A DNA stretch of 25,353 nucleotides. It comes from an uncultured Bacilli bacterium (GTDB lineage Bacteria > Bacillota_I > Bacilli_A > RF39 > UBA660). The DNA is taken from contig CAKPDJ010000018.1 of NCBI GenBank assembly GCA_934148875.1, forward strand, positions 1 through 25,353, in the 5' to 3' direction. The notes beneath the pieces were generated by a model that was not told the DNA's origin, searched no databases, and saw only the letters and a list, made by a program, of their open reading frames with translations. A program made the position numbers and the translations under genes. Shown here in pieces: positions 1-5,898 of the stretch; positions within the stretch are counted from its first letter, which is position 1; each line of letters opens with the position of its first letter.

Positions 1-407
1 TCTTGTTGAGATACACTCATTAATATTCTTGAAATCATTTTACCATTAGCATTAGTAGTATTTATATCATCATTAGCACAATCTAAATAAGCATCATTTT
101 CTTCTAAAAATTTTAATATATTTTCCCAGTCATATACAGAACGAGTTAATCTATCTAGTTTTAATACTACAATAGTATTACATTTCTTTTCTCTTATATC
201 TTGTAATAGTTCTTCAAAAGCAGGTCTTTTATTACCAGTTTTAGCACTTATTCCAGCATCTTTATAGACTTTATATATTTCATAACCTTTATATTCACAC
301 ATTGCTCTTAATCGTTTTTCTTGCTCTGGTAAACTAAATCCTTCTCTTGCTTGATCTTCAGTACTAACTCTAATATAAAGTCCTGCTATTTTCTTTTCTT
401 CATTCAT
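1..407 (-). CDS. Serine recombinase, N-terminal part (gene runs off left edge)
   Basis: This is the first 135 residues of a resolvase/invertase-fold site-specific recombinase. The N-terminus reads GLYIRVSTEDQAREGFSLP, with Ser15 as the expected nucleophile. It is followed by the usual QEKRL, DAGISA, KRPAFEELL and LKLDRLTR blocks of the catalytic domain (residues 8 to about 135). The DNA-binding part lies outside the window, so small resolvase versus large serine integrase cannot be settled. The QEKRL linker and the DAGISAKTGNKRP block are typical of large integrases from integrative elements of Bacillota. The ATG at 407 has an AAGGAG Shine-Dalgarno 10 bases upstream. The gene has its own strong promoter, leader ORF and terminator-like hairpin upstream (see 431-606). 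It probably marks one end of a mobile element that extends to the left. Confidence 0.93.
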   Translation of the reverse strand, partial: MNEEKKIAGLYIRVSTEDQAREGFSLPEQEKRLRAMCEYKGYEIYKVYKDAGISAKTGNKRPAFEELLQDIREKKCNTIVVLKLDRLTRSVYDWENILKFLEENDAYLDCANDDINTTNANGKMISRILMSVSQQ

Positions 408-430
408 TAATCTTCAACTCCTTTTCCTAC

Positions 431-477
431 AAAAAAGGGAGTCAAAAATACTAGTTCAAACTAATACCTTTGACTCC
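431..477 (-). terminator. Intrinsic terminator/attenuator in the recombinase leader
   Basis: An inverted repeat pairs 460-477 with 438-455 around a four-base loop (456-459). Read as minus-strand RNA, all 18 pairs form: the apparent mismatches on the plus strand become G-U wobbles, so the structure is selected on this strand. Six U residues (complement of 431-436) follow directly, as in a Rho-independent terminator. It sits between the recombinase promoter and its start codon, so it should stop most transcripts unless it is prevented from folding. The upstream arm is coding sequence of the leader ORF, and that ORF's stop codon lies in the downstream arm. This suggests translation-coupled attenuation. 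Confidence 0.8.
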
Positions 478-522
478 ACTTAATTTAATATTATATTTTT
501 TATTAATTGTGCTTTTGACCAT
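451..522 (-). CDS. 23-residue leader peptide upstream of the recombinase
   Basis: This short ORF starts at ATG 522-520, preceded by AAGGAAG six bases upstream. It begins MVKSTINKKYNIKL and stops at TAG 453-451. Its start lies about 50 bases downstream of the promoter's -10 box, on the same transcript as the recombinase. The codons for the last eight residues (from the Gly-Val-Lys block onward) make up the upstream arm of the terminator hairpin. A ribosome finishing this ORF would cover that arm and block the hairpin, while a transcript not being translated would fold and terminate. The peptide is Lys/Ile/Asn-rich with no obvious regulatory run of one codon. The role as a leader is inferred from position, ribosome binding site and overlap; I know of no peptide family for it. 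Confidence 0.6.
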   Translation of the reverse strand: MVKSTINKKYNIKLSGVKGISLN

Positions 523-577
523 AGTGTACTTCCTTTTTAATAAAAGACGGATACTGCTTGTCATTTATTGGTTTTAT

Positions 578-606
578 ATAATATACTCAAAAGTTTATTT
601 TGTCAA
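578..606 (-). promoter_or_regulatory. Promoter of the leader ORF and recombinase
   Basis: The minus strand carries a perfect -35 TTGACA (complement of 601-606), a 17-base spacer and the -10 TATTAT (complement of 578-583). Transcription should start near 571, giving a leader of about 165 bases before the recombinase ATG. This is the best match to the SigA consensus in the window. Confidence 0.8.
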
Positions 607-628
607 TTCCCTGTTTAGGGTATAGATA

Positions 629-871
629 TTAGTTATGTTTTAGATAATTTTCTAATTCTGATAGTTTAATCTTATTAGATAAGTTTTCAATAAATATTTC
701 ATTAGAATAGTTAAAAGCTAGAAAGGTTATATCATTAATTATAATTCTATGTGGCTCTAGATATGTAAGATTAGTTTTATCTATTGTTCTTAAATTACCA
801 TTAATGATAATTGGTTTAACTCTACAAAATTCACAAATAAATTCTAATCTCTTTCTTAACGATTCTTCCAT
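629..871 (-). CDS. Small hypothetical protein (80 aa)
   Basis: I do not recognise this protein. The reading frame is open back to a TTG at 952, but that TTG lies inside the terminator hairpin at 942-971. ATG 871-869, with a weak AAGAAG six bases upstream, is therefore the more likely start and gives 80 residues. The product is charged, begins MEESLRKRLEFICEFCRVKP with a single CxxC pair, and has alternating hydrophobic stretches that suggest a small alpha/beta fold. It has no signal peptide or membrane segment. It sits between the recombinase and the tRNA genes and may belong to the mobile element. It ends (TAA) 23 bases before the -35 box of the recombinase promoter. Confidence 0.5.
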   Translation of the reverse strand: MEESLRKRLEFICEFCRVKPIIINGNLRTIDKTNLTYLEPHRIIINDITFLAFNYSNEIFIENLSNKIKLSELENYLKHN

Positions 872-941
872 TCTAACTTCTTGCTTGATAACATTTACTA
901 TTTTAATCAATCCTTTCTTTGAAAGACTTTTTCTAAACAAG

Positions 942-971
942 AAAAAAATCAATCCTAATTTAGAATTGATT
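942..971 (-). terminator. Intrinsic terminator downstream of the tRNA genes
   Basis: An 11-pair stem (961-971 with 947-957, one G-U in the minus-strand RNA) has a three-base loop and is followed by a run of U (complement of 942-948). It lies about 50 bases past the 3' end of tRNA-Thr and would end the tRNA transcript. Confidence 0.7.
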
Positions 972-1018
972 GTCTATTTATTCTCAATACTTATAAAAAG
1001 TTCGAGCGGATTTTCCTA

Positions 1019-1094
1019 TGGTGCCGATTATCGGATTCGAACCAATGACCTACGCGTTACGAGTGCGTTGCACTACCAACTGTGCTAAATCGGC
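1019..1094 (-). tRNA. tRNA-Thr (anticodon CGT)
   Basis: A full cloverleaf can be drawn with an encoded CCA end (76 nt). The acceptor stem GCCGATT/AATCGGC has seven pairs. The D arm is GCAC-AGTTGGTA-GTGC, the anticodon loop is CTCGTAA (anticodon CGT, reading ACG) and the T arm contains GGTTCGAATCC. The last anticodon-stem pair (31-39) is an A-C mismatch; every other stem pair is Watson-Crick or G-U. It is the downstream member of a two-tRNA cluster, with a small terminator-like hairpin in front of it. Confidence 0.95.
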
Positions 1095-1097
1095 AAT

Positions 1098-1120
1098 AAA
1101 AAAAGTACCTGTTGGTACCT
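1098..1120 (-). terminator. Short terminator-like hairpin between the two tRNA genes
   Basis: In the minus-strand RNA, AGGTACC pairs with GGTACTT (seven pairs, one G-U) around the loop AACA, followed by five to seven U residues. It lies between tRNA-Lys and tRNA-Thr. It could end part of the transcripts after tRNA-Lys or serve as a processing signal. I see no convincing separate promoter for tRNA-Thr. Confidence 0.5.
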
Positions 1121-1130
1121 ATTTCAATTT

Positions 1131-1206
1131 TGGTGGGCTGTTAGGGATTCGAACCCTAGACCCACTGATTAAGAGTCAGTTGCTCTACCAACTGAGCTAA
1201 CAGCCC
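1131..1206 (-). tRNA. tRNA-Lys (anticodon CTT)
   Basis: A full cloverleaf with an encoded CCA (76 nt). The acceptor stem GGGCTGT/ACAGCCC is fully paired, the D arm is GCTC-AGTTGGTA-GAGC, the anticodon stem is ACTGA/TCAGT around the loop CTCTTAA (anticodon CTT, reading AAG), and the T arm contains GGTTCGAATCC. It is first in the tRNA transcript. Confidence 0.97.
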
Positions 1207-1226
1207 AAAATTTGAATTACTTCTAT

Positions 1227-1235
1227 AGTATATCA
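1227..1235 (-). promoter_or_regulatory. Extended -10 promoter for the tRNA cluster
   Basis: The minus strand reads TGATATACT (complement of 1227-1235), an extended -10 element about 20 bases before the tRNA-Lys 5' end. No good -35 is visible; that region is occupied by the terminator of the next gene upstream. Confidence 0.5.
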
Positions 1236-1242
1236 TAAAATT

Positions 1243-1275
1243 AAAAAAAGAAAATATTTTTTTGATATTTTCTTT
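1243..1275 (-). terminator. Terminator of the Tam41-like gene
   Basis: The minus-strand RNA forms a perfect 11-pair stem (1265-1275 with 1247-1257) with a seven-base A-rich loop, followed by a U run (complement of 1243-1246). It starts 11 bases past the stop codon of the 1286-2191 gene. The stem is almost all A-U, so it may be leaky. Confidence 0.7.
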
Positions 1276-1285
1276 AATTTTTTTA

Positions 1286-2191
1286 CTAATGTTTGATTTT
1301 TTTGGATATTTTAGCTAAAGCATACTTAATGGAACGCACTGGCCCGTTTGTTTTTAGACCCTTTAAGGTTTGTTTTGAGCTTTCCTCTTTGTTATGTTTC
1401 TCTAAATATTCTAATATCTTTTTCTTAACAAGCTCCAAATCATTACTTTTTTCATATCCAATATAATCTAATAATGATTTAGGCAATTTATCAATATCTT
1501 TTTCTAAAGCTTTATAATCTATTTTTATTTCATCGTTATTATTAATTTTAAAATAAGTATTATATTTAGAATACATTTCATTAAAACTATCAAAACTAGC
1601 TTCTACTATATTCAATACTTTACGTGGATTTTCAGCAAATTTCATTCTAGTATCGCCTAGATAAGATAATCCACAGATTTGAGTATAAACATCTATTAAC
1701 TTATTTTTATCACTAGGCATAGTAAGTAAGGCTGTATATAAAACTTTCTCTCTATTTTTACTATTCATATCAGTAATCTTTTTTGATTCTATTATTGGTA
1801 ACAATCTTTTTTGAAATCTACCTGGCAAATAGAAACTTTCCCAGGTATCTAAATATCTAAGCAAATCTTTTTCTTCAATAGTGCCATATTTATATAAACT
1901 GTCATTATTTTTGATGTTACTTAAATAAGTTATACCAGTATTTCCTTTTAAATTTTTTATATTGGCATGCTTAAAATATAGTTTTCCAGTAAATGAATAA
2001 TCTTTAGGATTTAATTTTATATTTTCCTGATGCCATTTTTTTAAATCCTTTACTACAAATATTAAATCTATTTGAGGTTTATCTTTATCGTTATAACCAA
2101 CTTGTTTAAAAACACCAGAACCATATCCATAAGCAGCTACTACTTTAGGTCTATTCATGACAAACTGTTTTATTTCTTCTAAATTACTCAT
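1286..2191 (-). CDS. tam41: Tam41/Mmp37-family phosphatidate cytidylyltransferase (CDP-diacylglycerol synthase)
   Basis: This 301-residue protein matches the mitochondrial Tam41 family along its whole length. Tam41 makes CDP-diacylglycerol from CTP and phosphatidic acid. Visible landmarks are the nucleotidyltransferase motif AYGYGSGVFKQ (20-30), the acidic IDLIFVV strand (41-47), WHQENIKLNPKDYS (53-66), the FYLPGRFQKR block (120-129), the SYLGDTRM block (176-183) with AENPRKVLNIV (186-196), and a C-terminal RSIKYAL segment like the conserved C-terminus of eukaryotic Tam41. There are no long hydrophobic segments, unlike the usual multi-spanning bacterial CdsA, so it should be a peripheral membrane enzyme. 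The start is ATG with GAAGGA just upstream. It is a single-gene transcript with its own terminator, between the ddl operon and the tRNAs. The assignment rests on recalled family motifs; activity in this lineage is inferred. Confidence 0.85.
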   Translation of the reverse strand: MSNLEEIKQFVMNRPKVVAAYGYGSGVFKQVGYNDKDKPQIDLIFVVKDLKKWHQENIKLNPKDYSFTGKLYFKHANIKNLKGNTGITYLSNIKNNDSLYKYGTIEEKDLLRYLDTWESFYLPGRFQKRLLPIIESKKITDMNSKNREKVLYTALLTMPSDKNKLIDVYTQICGLSYLGDTRMKFAENPRKVLNIVEASFDSFNEMYSKYNTYFKINNNDEIKIDYKALEKDIDKLPKSLLDYIGYEKSNDLELVKKKILEYLEKHNKEESSKQTLKGLKTNGPVRSIKYALAKISKKIKH

Positions 2192-2213
2192 ATAATCCTT
2201 CTCTTTCAGTTCT

Positions 2214-2219
2214 ATTATA
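2214..2219 (-). promoter_or_regulatory. -10 box ahead of the Tam41-like gene
   Basis: A perfect TATAAT (complement of 2214-2219) lies 22 bases before the start codon and just downstream of the ddl terminator. The -35 position has no good match. Confidence 0.4.
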
Positions 2220-2231
2220 AGCTAAAAAATT

Positions 2232-2257
2232 AAAAAAAGCTAAGATTTTTCTTAGCT
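2232..2257 (-). terminator. Terminator of the cell-wall operon
   Basis: AGCTAAGA pairs perfectly with TCTTAGCT (2250-2257 with 2238-2245, loop 2246-2249) and is followed by six U residues in the minus-strand RNA. It lies directly after the ddl stop codon. Confidence 0.85.
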
Positions 2258-2262
2258 AATTT

Positions 2263-3480
2263 CTATCTTAATTTTCCTTTAGAGCCTTTCATTCCTTTTA
2301 ATCCACCTAATTCGGTAAATCCTTTTATAATATTAGTTTCAAATGAATGAGTTTTAGCAACTCTTTTCTTATAATCACGAATACCAATATTAATCATATC
2401 ATCTAATAATTCAGTATACTCTTTACCAATTGGTTCCCATAAGTAGAAAGATAATGAACCAGGAATGTTGTTTACTTCATTGATATAAACTTTTTTAGCT
2501 TTACTATCAATTAAGAAGTCAATTCTAACTACACCACTTGATCCTAATGCTTTGAAAGCATTAACTGCTACTGTTTCTATTTCTTCTTTCATATCTTTTT
2601 CAATTGGCGCTGGTATAACACGATTTGCTGATGCCATTCCTTTAGAAGTTTTGAATTTGCCTCCCATTTTTCCTTTGGCTTTGCCACCACCAATATATTT
2701 ATCTTCATAAGTTAAGAATTTATTTGAAGACATTACTTGTTCAATAGCACTTACTTGTTGATTTTCATAATTACCAAGTACACTAATATTAACTTCCATT
2801 AAATTTTCTACTAGTTTTTCTACTACTATTTTATGATCATATTTAACAGCATCATCAATTGCTTCTTTTACTTCTTCTTGATTAGAAGCAGTTTTAATTC
2901 CTACACTACTTCCAAGAGTTGCTGGTTTTACTATTACTGGGTAACCTAGTTTCTTAATATCAGCAAAAATTTTATCTGGGTCTTCTTCATATTCATTATC
3001 ATAGAACCAAGTATATTTACATACTGGAATATTATTTGATTCAAATATCTCTTTCATAAATAATTTATCTTGTCCTACAGCAGATGCATATACATCTCCA
3101 CCAACAAATGGTATACCAATTGATTCTAAGTATCCTTGAAGAACACCATCTTCTACATTAGTTCCATGAACTATAGGGAAAGCCATATCTATTTCTTTTA
3201 CTACTCTTTTTAAGCCTTTCTTATTTTGAAGAACAAAGCTACCATTTTTTTCATAAAGGACAACATTTTTAGCATATCTCTTGATTAAAGATAAATCACT
3301 ATATGTTTCTATTTCCTTTAACATTTCTCCTGTATACCACTGTCTATCTTTAGTAATGTAGATAGGAATTATTTCATATTTCTCACTATCCATTTTATTC
3401 ATAGCTTGAATAGCCGAAATAATACTTACCTCATGTTCTACACTTTCTCCACCAAATATAACACCTAATCTAATTTTCAT
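2263..3480 (-). CDS. ddl: D-alanine--D-alanine ligase
   Basis: An ATP-grasp enzyme that joins two D-Ala for peptidoglycan precursors. Landmarks, numbered from the ATG at 3480: FGGESVEHEVS (9-19) with the catalytic Glu, HGTNVEDGVLQG (105-116), the ATP-grasp loop TLGSSVGI (188-195), the metal-binding EVNNIPG (335-341), and a Lys-Tyr pair at 261-262 in the omega-loop region. That Tyr is the mark of D-Ala-D-Ala rather than D-Ala-D-Lac specificity. The frame is open to a GTG at 3489, but the GTG overlaps the AGGAG ribosome binding site. The ATG at 3480 sits eight bases after it, so I use that start (405 residues). The length exceeds the usual 310-370, owing to a Gly/Lys-rich insertion after the Lys-Tyr pair (about 263-282) and a Gly/Lys-rich tail. 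Its ribosome binding site overlaps the murF stop codon, suggesting translational coupling. Confidence 0.93.
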   Translation of the reverse strand: MKIRLGVIFGGESVEHEVSIISAIQAMNKMDSEKYEIIPIYITKDRQWYTGEMLKEIETYSDLSLIKRYAKNVVLYEKNGSFVLQNKKGLKRVVKEIDMAFPIVHGTNVEDGVLQGYLESIGIPFVGGDVYASAVGQDKLFMKEIFESNNIPVCKYTWFYDNEYEEDPDKIFADIKKLGYPVIVKPATLGSSVGIKTASNQEEVKEAIDDAVKYDHKIVVEKLVENLMEVNISVLGNYENQQVSAIEQVMSSNKFLTYEDKYIGGGKAKGKMGGKFKTSKGMASANRVIPAPIEKDMKEEIETVAVNAFKALGSSGVVRIDFLIDSKAKKVYINEVNNIPGSLSFYLWEPIGKEYTELLDDMINIGIRDYKKRVAKTHSFETNIIKGFTELGGLKGMKGSKGKLR

Positions 3481-3491
3481 AATATTCACTC

Positions 3492-5087
3492 CTATTCATT
3501 ATAACTATCAGGCAAATCATTTTCAAATAAAGCATATATCTCATCTTTAGTTTTTAAAGTCTGCAATAAATTATATGCATCATATACACTATTTACAATA
3601 AATAATTTATCTTTATTATATCCACTTTCATTTATTCCTTCAAATATTGGTCTTGTTTTCTTTTCACCAACTAAAATTACATAGTCAGCAACACTAGCAA
3701 TCTGAGTTCCAAAGATATGATTTAATTCATCTTCTTTTTCACCTAACTCAGTCATACCAGGAGTAACTACTACTTTAGTTCCTGGCATCATATTTAAAAC
3801 ATCAAGTGCCATTTTAGCTCCAATTGGATTAGAATTATAAGCATCATTTATCTGGTACATATAACCATAGTTTCTTAGTTCAAGTCTACTCTCAATTGGT
3901 TTAACTTTACGAACACCTTGTTCAAGTTCTTTTATACTGATACCAAATTCTTTACCTAAGGCAATACCTGCTAATATATTATAAATATTGTGGTTACCCA
4001 ATAATTTAGTTTCAAAAGGATATTTAGTTTTATCACCCTTAAAGATGACATTAAATTTACTTCCTTTGTAGTCACAATTAATATCACAAGCAACTACATC
4101 AGCATCTTTTGAATCAATACCGATCCAAATCTTTTTACATTTACTTTTAATTTTATATGATACCTGTTTAGGATCATCCATATTAAGGACTGCTACTCCA
4201 TCATCAGGTAAGCTTTCAATTAATTCAAATTTAGTTTTGATAATATTTTCAGGACTACCAAATGTTTCTAAGTGAGCAAGACCAATTCTAGTTAAAATAC
4301 CATATTTAGGATGAACCATATCACATAAAGTTTTGATTTCACCACGTTTATAAGCTCCCATTTCAGCTATAAACACATCATCAAATTTATCTAAGTAATT
4401 ATTAATAGTAATCATAAGTCCATACTCAGTATTTAAGTTTTTAGGGGTTGGACGAGAAATAAACTTTATATTTAAAATATCATTTAATATATTTTTACTA
4501 CTTGTTTTACCATAACTACCAGTAATACCAACTACTTTTAGATTAGTCATACTTTTTAGTTTGTTTTTAGCTTTAGTTTCATAATATTTATATACCATTT
4601 TTTCTACTGGAGTATTAATAATTTTAGCTATTAAAACAACAATATAACTGAAATAAGTAATAATTGATTCAACTAGTAATAATAATGGTCCATTATCACT
4701 ATCTATTAAATAGATAATTATTGGTAAAGTAAATAGGACAATAAGTGTAAACATTAAACGTTTAACACGCTTGGTAATTACTAATGGTTTTTTAACAGTT
4801 TCTGATTTACAATTGTTTATAATACGAATTGTTTCTAACAAATAGAATGCTAATGCAATTATAAGTAAGATGTTGTATAAACTATTATTTATTACATAAG
4901 CAATTATAATTACTGTTGTTGCTAGTAAATCTAATGTTAGAAATATACCTTTAGCATTTTTAATTAACCATTTAACATAACGATTGTTTTCGTTATATAA
5001 GTTCTGCTGAAGCATGTGAAGACTTTTTTTGTTTTTAACAAAATTAAAAAGTAAAATAAGTAAAAAACTAATTGTATATATGTTCAT
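3492..5087 (-). CDS. murF: Membrane-anchored MurF-type Mur ligase (UDP-MurNAc-tripeptide--D-Ala-D-Ala ligase)
   Basis: MurF adds D-Ala-D-Ala to UDP-MurNAc-tripeptide, using ATP. Residues 1-160 are hydrophobic, with about five likely membrane segments (near 3-17, 47-67, 70-88, 110-128 and 135-158). They replace the N-terminal UDP-binding domain of classical MurF. The Mur ligase core follows: P-loop GITGSYGKTSSKN (187-199), the middle-domain NTEYG and EMGAYKRGEI blocks (219-251), LGNHNIYN (363-370), and the MurF-type DAYNSNP motif (415-421) followed by the C-terminal domain. ATG 5087 has a perfect AGGAGG five bases upstream. It lies between an alpha/beta hydrolase and ddl, whose product is the substrate MurF uses. 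The context makes MurF more likely than another Mur ligase; how it recognises the UDP sugar without the usual N-terminal domain is unclear. Confidence 0.88.
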   Translation of the reverse strand: MNIYTISFLLILLFNFVKNKKSLHMLQQNLYNENNRYVKWLIKNAKGIFLTLDLLATTVIIIAYVINNSLYNILLIIALAFYLLETIRIINNCKSETVKKPLVITKRVKRLMFTLIVLFTLPIIIYLIDSDNGPLLLLVESIITYFSYIVVLIAKIINTPVEKMVYKYYETKAKNKLKSMTNLKVVGITGSYGKTSSKNILNDILNIKFISRPTPKNLNTEYGLMITINNYLDKFDDVFIAEMGAYKRGEIKTLCDMVHPKYGILTRIGLAHLETFGSPENIIKTKFELIESLPDDGVAVLNMDDPKQVSYKIKSKCKKIWIGIDSKDADVVACDINCDYKGSKFNVIFKGDKTKYPFETKLLGNHNIYNILAGIALGKEFGISIKELEQGVRKVKPIESRLELRNYGYMYQINDAYNSNPIGAKMALDVLNMMPGTKVVVTPGMTELGEKEDELNHIFGTQIASVADYVILVGEKKTRPIFEGINESGYNKDKLFIVNSVYDAYNLLQTLKTKDEIYALFENDLPDSYNE

Positions 5088-5096
5088 AACTACCTC

Positions 5097-5819
5097 CTAC
5101 AAAAAATTAGTTAATATATTAATAACTTGTGGTAAAGCCTCTAGATAAGCATAATGAGTCAAACCAGGTAATTCTACTAGGCCACCATCTATTAGTAAAC
5201 TTTCTAATTCTCTTGCATCCTCTATTGGCGCTTCGGTATCATTAGTTCCCCAAATTAATAAAGTTGGACATTCTATTTTTTTAGCATAATTACTTAAGTC
5301 TTCATTTATAACATTTACTAGTGTTTCACGCATTATAGGACTAGCATTACGATAATCAGGTGAACCAATATATTTTTTAGCATACTCACCTAATTTATTC
5401 ATGCCTGGCATTTTTTTAATACTCTTTAGAATACTTTCCTTTAATGACTTATGTTCATGTCTAATACATGGGGCACCAAATAAAACTAGTTTTTCAACTG
5501 GATTGCGTGAAGCATAAAGAATAGCTACCCTACCACCAAAGGAATGCCCCATAATAATTGGTTTATGAATGTTAAGTTCTTTTAACAGTTCTTCTAACCA
5601 TTCTACATAATCATAGATGGTATAACTTGTTTTAGGTTCACTGCTTTTCCCAAATCCAGGAAAGTCAACTATCGTTATATGATAATTTGGTAATTTATCA
5701 CCTAATGGCATCATCATTTCAATATTTTGACCCCAACCGTGTAAGAGAACTATGTCTTTACCTTTTTCACTACCATATTGTATGTAATTTGACTCAATAT
5801 TTCTAATGTTTTTTACCAT
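5097..5819 (-). CDS. Alpha/beta-hydrolase in the cell-wall operon
   Basis: A 240-residue alpha/beta-hydrolase fold protein with an intact catalytic triad. The nucleophile is Ser93 in GHSFGG (91-96), the acid is Asp194 in WGTNDTEAP, and the base is His222 in GLTHYAYLE. The oxyanion-hole motif is HGWG (27-30), and FPGFGKS (53-59) is typical of the fold. It has no signal peptide, so it should act in the cytoplasm. The substrate cannot be read from the sequence. It is the first gene of the transcript with murF and ddl; its TAG stop sits just before the murF ribosome binding site. A wall-related ester or amide substrate is possible but is inferred from context only. The start is ATG with GGTGAT three bases upstream. 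Confidence 0.88.
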   Translation of the reverse strand: MVKNIRNIESNYIQYGSEKGKDIVLLHGWGQNIEMMMPLGDKLPNYHITIVDFPGFGKSSEPKTSYTIYDYVEWLEELLKELNIHKPIIMGHSFGGRVAILYASRNPVEKLVLFGAPCIRHEHKSLKESILKSIKKMPGMNKLGEYAKKYIGSPDYRNASPIMRETLVNVINEDLSNYAKKIECPTLLIWGTNDTEAPIEDARELESLLIDGGLVELPGLTHYAYLEALPQVINILTNFL

Positions 5820-5834
5820 TATATCACCAAGAAA

Positions 5835-5863
5835 AGTATATCACTAAAAAAGAACTGATACAA
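5835..5863 (-). promoter_or_regulatory. Promoter of the hydrolase-murF-ddl operon
   Basis: The minus strand has the extended -10 TGATATACT (-10 at 5835-5840) and, 17 bases upstream, a partial -35 TTGTAT (5858-5863). The predicted start lies only about 10 bases before the ATG at 5819, so the mRNA would have a very short leader. The -35 overlaps the murI terminator. Confidence 0.45.
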
Positions 5864-5876
5864 TAAATACCAGTCC
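5846..5876 (-). terminator. Terminator of murI
   Basis: A nine-pair stem in the minus-strand RNA (5868-5876 with 5852-5860, including two G-U pairs that only work on this strand) has a seven-base loop, followed by six U residues (complement of 5846-5851). It lies 22 bases past the murI stop. Confidence 0.7.
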
Positions 5877-5898
5877 AAAAGTGTAAAATATAGTTAAT

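Noticed and set aside
629..952. TTG at 952 as start of the small hypothetical gene
   Set aside because: The TTG lies inside a clear terminator hairpin and has no ribosome binding site at proper distance; ATG 871 is preferred.
804..1200. Open frames on the plus strand across the small gene and tRNA region
   Set aside because: They run antisense through the two tRNA genes and the 80-residue gene, with no ribosome binding site; they are chance frames.
2263..3480. D-Ala-D-Lac (vancomycin-resistance type) ligase
   Set aside because: The Lys-Tyr pair typical of D-Ala-D-Ala ligases is kept, and no vanH or vanX neighbours are present.
3481..3489. GTG at 3489 as ddl start
   Set aside because: The GTG overlaps the AGGAG sequence that serves the ATG at 3480.
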